Below are positions 20,538 to 22,639 of a stretch of DNA of 22,639 nucleotides, one piece after another; within the stretch, counting starts at the first letter, position 1; every line of letters begins with the position of its first letter. The notes beneath the pieces were generated by a model, which had not been told where the DNA came from, did not search any database, and was given only the letters and a program-made list of their open reading frames with translations. The position numbers and the translations under genes are program-made. Source of the stretch: a virus; the IMG/VR virus record IMGVR_UViG_3300046466_000049, positions 1 through 22,639 of that record; one strand, 5' to 3'.

Positions 20538-20961
20538 ATCTGAAAAGGTGTGGGCATACCTTATCAAACATCCAGATGCCAAGACTAAAGATGTAGCCAA
20601 GGCGTGTGATTGTACAATTAAGTATGTCTACAACTTACGCAGCCAAGTGGGTACACCGAAAGAGGTACTCGTTAAGCCTAAGGTGCGCATGCGTACAGAG
20701 ATACTGACATCTGCCAACGAGTTGGTGAGTGATAAACGTGAGCATGAACACGGCGACTTTGCAAGTAACGCTTTTATGATTGCTAATTACTGGAACACTC
20801 ACTTGGGTTTGATTGATTTCATCAAGCCTACTGATGTACCTACCATGTTGGCACTGATGAAGATAGCAAGGTCACACCAGAAACCACAGAAGGCAGACAA
20901 CTATCGTGATGCTTGTGGTTACTTGGCGTTAGCTAGTGAAATAGCGAGTGCATCTGAATGA
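20518..20961 (+). CDS. HTH plus DUF6378-like protein, 147 aa
   Basis: AAAGGAG lies upstream of the ATG at 20518. Residues 8-45 form a probable winged/helix-turn-helix (VWAYLIKHPDAKTKDVAKAC, then TIKYVYNLRSQVG). The rest matches the order I know for DUF6378: ILTSANELVSDKREHEHGDF, IANYWNTHLG, FIKPTDVPTMLALMKIAR, DNYRDACGYLALASEIA. DUF6378 alone is common in phages; here it is fused to a DNA-binding-type N-terminus. It sits directly before the DNA polymerase with a TGA/ATG overlap, so a regulatory or replication-linked role is likely by position. Function is not known. Confidence 0.68.
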   Translation: MRRKKTKSEKVWAYLIKHPDAKTKDVAKACDCTIKYVYNLRSQVGTPKEVLVKPKVRMRTEILTSANELVSDKREHEHGDFASNAFMIANYWNTHLGLIDFIKPTDVPTMLALMKIARSHQKPQKADNYRDACGYLALASEIASASE

Positions 20962-22639
20962 GTATTATAACTATAGACTTTGAAACCTACTACAGTAGGG
21001 AGTTCTCGTTGTCGAAGATGACAACAGAAGCCTATGTACGTGACGATAGGTTTGAGGTCATTGGGGTTGCTGTCAAGGTAGATGGCAACCCTACCACATG
21101 GTATGCAGGTAGTGATGTGGGGGGTTTCCTAAACGACATCGACTACACTGACCATACTATATTATGTCACAACACTGCGTTCGATGGTGCGATACTGTCA
21201 TGGCTATATAATATAAAGCCAAAGTTTTGGTTCGATACTATGCTGATGACTAGACCACTGGTCGGGCAGACCATCGGTGGCTCGCTCAAAAATCTCGCTA
21301 TACATTATAATATAGGGGCGAAGGGCGATGAAGTTTTTCACACGCTCGGCAAACGCAAGTCGGACTTCACACCACAAGAGCTTGACCGATTCGGCGATTA
21401 TGCAATCAATGACGTTGACCTTACATACAAGCTATTCAAGAAAGTATCTAAAGGTTTTCCTGTGCAAGAGTTAATGGTGATTGATCAGACCATTCGTATG
21501 TACACAGAACCTACGATTGAATTGGATAGGAGTACTCTTGCGTCTCACCTGGCAACAGTGCAGACAAACAAAGCACAACTTCTTGACACAATAAATACAG
21601 CAGGTGTAGATCCAGACAAGCTGAAGAAACTACTGATGAGTAACGAAAGGTTTGCCAAGTTACTCAAAGCTATGGGTGTCGAACCACCTACCAAGATAAG
21701 TCCTACCACTGGTAATAAGACATGGGCATTTGCCAAGACAGATGCAGGGTTCATTGAGTTATGTGAAAGTGGTTCACCTAAAGTACAAGCCTTATGTCAA
21801 GCAAGGTTGGGTATCAAGTCTACCATTGAGGAGACTAGAACAGAGAACCTAATCAAGGTTGCTGACAGAGGTAAGCTACCTATCATGCTTAACTATTATG
21901 GCGCACACACTGGTAGGTTTAGTGGTGGTGACAAGCTGAACCTACAGAACCTACCAAGGAATGGTGCTATACGCTCTGCCCTGACTGCCCCTGAAGGGCA
22001 TAAGCTAATTGCTTGTGACTCATCACAGATAGAGGCAAGAGTACTAGCACACCTAGCAGGGCAAGATGATTTGGTTGAAGCCTTTAGGCAAGGGCGTGAT
22101 GTGTACAGCGAGTTTGCATCCACTGTATATGGCAGGGTTATAACCAAAGATGACAAGCTAGAAAGGTTTGTCGGTAAGACTTGTATACTAGGCTTAGGTT
22201 ATGGCATGGGTGCAGAGAAGTTTCGTAACACTCTAGCCCTAGGCATGGGAGGACTCAAGGTAGACATACCAGAGGAAGAAGCTAGACGTATTGTATATCT
22301 ATATAGAGATAAGAACCATCGTATCACTGCACTATGGCAACGATGTCAATCGGCATTGTCTGACATGATAGCAAGTCGAGGTGGTGTAATCTCTGACTAC
22401 GTGTCTTATGATAAGCAAGGCATACTGTTACCAAGTAAGTTACGCATACAGTATCCTGCACTAAATCATACTGACAATAACTTTAGATATATATCTGACT
22501 CACGGACATACCGAAAGATTATGTCTGCTAGAGTCCAAGGGGAAGATGTTCCCCACAACAACTGGACTTACATCTATGGCGGCAAAGTCGTAGAGAACAT
22601 AGTCCAAGCACTGGCACGAATAGTAGTGGCAGAGCAAAT
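20958..22639 (+). CDS. Family A DNA polymerase with 3'-5' exonuclease, N-terminal 560 aa (cut at right edge)
   Basis: The ATG at 20958 overlaps the upstream stop. The frame is open to the window edge. The exonuclease domain (about 1-165) keeps Exo I DFE (Asp7, Glu9), Exo II HNTAFD (Asp76) and Exo III YAINDVD (Tyr148, Asp152), so proofreading should be active. The polymerase domain shows motif A CDSSQIEARVLAHLAGQ (Asp354) and the O-helix R403-x3-K407-x3-L411-x3-Y415. The residue aligned with E. coli Phe762 is Leu411. Motif C (HDE) lies beyond the window. There is no 5'-nuclease domain and no inserted DnaJ-like domain in the visible part. It should be the replicative polymerase. Confidence 0.92.
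   Translation, partial: MSIITIDFETYYSREFSLSKMTTEAYVRDDRFEVIGVAVKVDGNPTTWYAGSDVGGFLNDIDYTDHTILCHNTAFDGAILSWLYNIKPKFWFDTMLMTRPLVGQTIGGSLKNLAIHYNIGAKGDEVFHTLGKRKSDFTPQELDRFGDYAINDVDLTYKLFKKVSKGFPVQELMVIDQTIRMYTEPTIELDRSTLASHLATVQTNKAQLLDTINTAGVDPDKLKKLLMSNERFAKLLKAMGVEPPTKISPTTGNKTWAFAKTDAGFIELCESGSPKVQALCQARLGIKSTIEETRTENLIKVADRGKLPIMLNYYGAHTGRFSGGDKLNLQNLPRNGAIRSALTAPEGHKLIACDSSQIEARVLAHLAGQDDLVEAFRQGRDVYSEFASTVYGRVITKDDKLERFVGKTCILGLGYGMGAEKFRNTLALGMGGLKVDIPEEEARRIVYLYRDKNHRITALWQRCQSALSDMIASRGGVISDYVSYDKQGILLPSKLRIQYPALNHTDNNFRYISDSRTYRKIMSARVQGEDVPHNNWTYIYGGKVVENIVQALARIVVAEQ

Noticed and set aside
1-22639. CRISPR arrays, insertion sequences, tRNA genes and integrase/attachment sites
   Set aside because: No regular spaced repeats, transposase or integrase motifs, or cloverleaf-forming sequences were found on reading both strands.

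Overview
The window is part of the genome of a tailed double-stranded DNA phage (Caudoviricetes). The evidence is a large terminase, a long portal protein, a Gln-rich scaffold, an HK97-fold-type major capsid protein and a family A phage DNA polymerase. Portal length (689 aa), the gene order portal, scaffold, capsid, adaptor, and the absence of any tape-measure or sheath gene in view suggest a podovirus-like phage. The closest likeness I recognise is to uncultured marine phages of alphaproteobacteria, but the host cannot be fixed from the sequence. No integrase, tRNA or CRISPR array was seen.

The genome is split into two divergent arms. Positions 1-12602 are all on the minus strand and form the packaging and virion arm. 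In order of transcription it holds: a small-terminase-like protein, a 47-aa ORF, terminase, a terminator overlapping a promoter candidate, an 81-aa protein, portal, a 71-aa protein, scaffold, major capsid, a probable decoration protein, a GC-rich hairpin, three small cationic Cys-containing proteins, a small acidic protein, two adaptor-type proteins, a BppU-like domain protein, a repeat protein, a small tail-type protein, and the start of a long beta-rich tail/fibre protein that runs off the left edge.

Positions 12603-12924 are a divergent control region with promoter candidates in both directions. From 12925 to the right edge all genes are on the plus strand. First come three small genes, each followed by a stem-loop, the last being a canonical terminator. 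Next is a 0.57-kb non-coding region with seven AATCTA/TAGATT boxes arranged around a large imperfect dyad, a good candidate for a replication origin or regulatory iteron array. Then comes one long, tightly overlapping operon: four small proteins, a MoxR-type AAA+ ATPase, a DUF3150-like protein, a HEIAH/vWA metallopeptidase-like protein, a protein resembling Nmad5, an unknown protein, a proteasome-like Ntn-hydrolase, an HTH plus DUF6378-like protein, and a 3'-5' exonuclease/DNA polymerase A with leucine at the E. coli Phe762 position (cut by the right edge).

The most interesting part is 15466-20961. An AAA+ motor, its presumed vWA partner carrying an intact zinc-protease signature, a possible nucleotide-modification-associated protein and a Thr-nucleophile hydrolase are co-transcribed directly upstream of the replicative polymerase. 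Family calls come from motif recognition only; no database search was possible.
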